A DNA stretch of 64,000 nucleotides from Liolophura sinensis. Its lineage: Eukaryota > Mollusca > Polyplacophora > Chitonida > Chitonidae. Both the position numbers and the translations under genes were made by a program. Below, piece by piece: positions 63,553 to 64,000 of this stretch; positions within the stretch are counted from its first letter, which is position 1; each line of letters begins with the position of its first letter. The stretch is from positions 17,949,191 to 18,013,190 of the forward strand of contig NC_088300.1 of the NCBI RefSeq assembly GCF_032854445.1, written 5' to 3'. The notes under the pieces are model-generated. The model did not search any database. It was not told the origin of the DNA and was given only the letters and a program-made list of their open reading frames with translations.

Positions 63553-64000
63553 GTCAGTCCATTCACAAAATGTGAAGATTGGGAATGATGGCGATTTAAT
63601 TCTGTAGTGTATGTAATGTAAATATGTATGCGCAATCAAACAATTAGTACAAACCCACCATTACAGTTTGTAAGATTTCATTATTTTCAAGAGGAAAAAA
63701 ATGCTGAAACACTTCACATTTCTCACAAATTGAACGATTTTTAAGTTTCCTCAGATGTGGGAAAAAATTTATTCTGCTCGTAAAACAGGAATATAAATTG
63801 GTGTGGCCTTACATATGAAGAAAAATGATATTTCATGACCAACTTTAACAGCATTGAAATGTGAGCTAGATGTATTCCACAAAACAATGTGTTTAGAAAG
63901 TTGTGGAAATATTGGAGCAGTTTATGTATTTGCAGTACCAGTCTTTGTGTATATTTCTCAATGACGATACCCGATGTGGCGTTAAGCCATAATCATTCAT
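63553..64000 (+). other. Start of synthetase intron 9
   Basis: The donor 'CAG|gtcagt' is at 63553. The rest is AT-rich with no recognisable exon. The exon for the C-terminal lid domain should lie to the right of the window. Confidence 0.6.

Noticed and set aside
1-64000. CRISPR arrays, bacterial operons, rRNA genes or viral insertions
   Set aside because: The tandem repeats have no spacer structure. Genes are intron-split and animal. No rRNA, reverse transcriptase or integrase-like frame was seen.

Overview
The window is animal nuclear DNA. Genes are split into many short exons with GT-AG introns, and the sequence is AT-rich with frequent short palindromic acatgtac-type words. Copies of a tRNA-derived SINE with an (AAATA)n tail, and several foldback elements, are scattered through it. 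The gene content (RBBP5, an ASRGL1-type asparaginase, a mitoregulin-like microprotein, a fibrillin-like matrix protein, a 4CL/luciferase-type acyl-CoA ligase) and the SINE style fit a spiralian. A mollusc is most likely, but the species cannot be named from the sequence alone.

Layout, left to right. (1) 642-2728, minus: the first three coding exons of an isoaspartyl peptidase/L-asparaginase (ASRGL1); the rest lies off the left edge. (2) 2729-6897: intergenic, with one hairpin element. (3) 6898-7074, minus: a 58-residue single-exon protein matching mitoregulin (MTLN). (4) 7075-9958: intergenic, with a SINE and one doubtful terminal exon. (5) 9959-22013, minus: a complete RBBP5 gene, 15 coding exons and 510 residues, the WD40 subunit of COMPASS/MLL histone H3K4 methyltransferases. 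(6) 22014-22547: a short head-to-head gap, probably a shared promoter. (7) 22548-45983, plus: a secreted protein of about 3012 residues in 11 coding exons. It opens with a signal peptide, a furin-like site and a fibrillin-type N-terminal domain. It then enters a single 7.7-kb exon encoding about 50 copies of a two-cysteine repeat, and ends in alternating EGF and calcium-binding EGF modules with a basic tail. (8) 45984-about 47575: its 3' UTR with AATAAA. (9) about 47576-56792: intergenic, with SINEs and local repeats. (10) 56793-63552, plus: the first nine coding exons of an adenylate-forming acyl-CoA synthetase; its C-terminus lies off the right edge.

The genes are not an operon and share no pathway. 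The two strongest novelties are the matrix protein and a pattern among the intronic minisatellites. The matrix protein joins a fibrillin N-terminus, with its exact cysteine spacing, to a repeat family I do not recognise. Four separate tandem arrays (ASRGL1, RBBP5, and two in the acyl-CoA synthetase) each appear to be built from copies of a neighbouring exon-intron junction, so they carry rows of candidate splice sites.

All exon boundaries were worked out by hand from GT/AG sites, reading-frame phase and remembered family sequence. They were not checked against transcripts.
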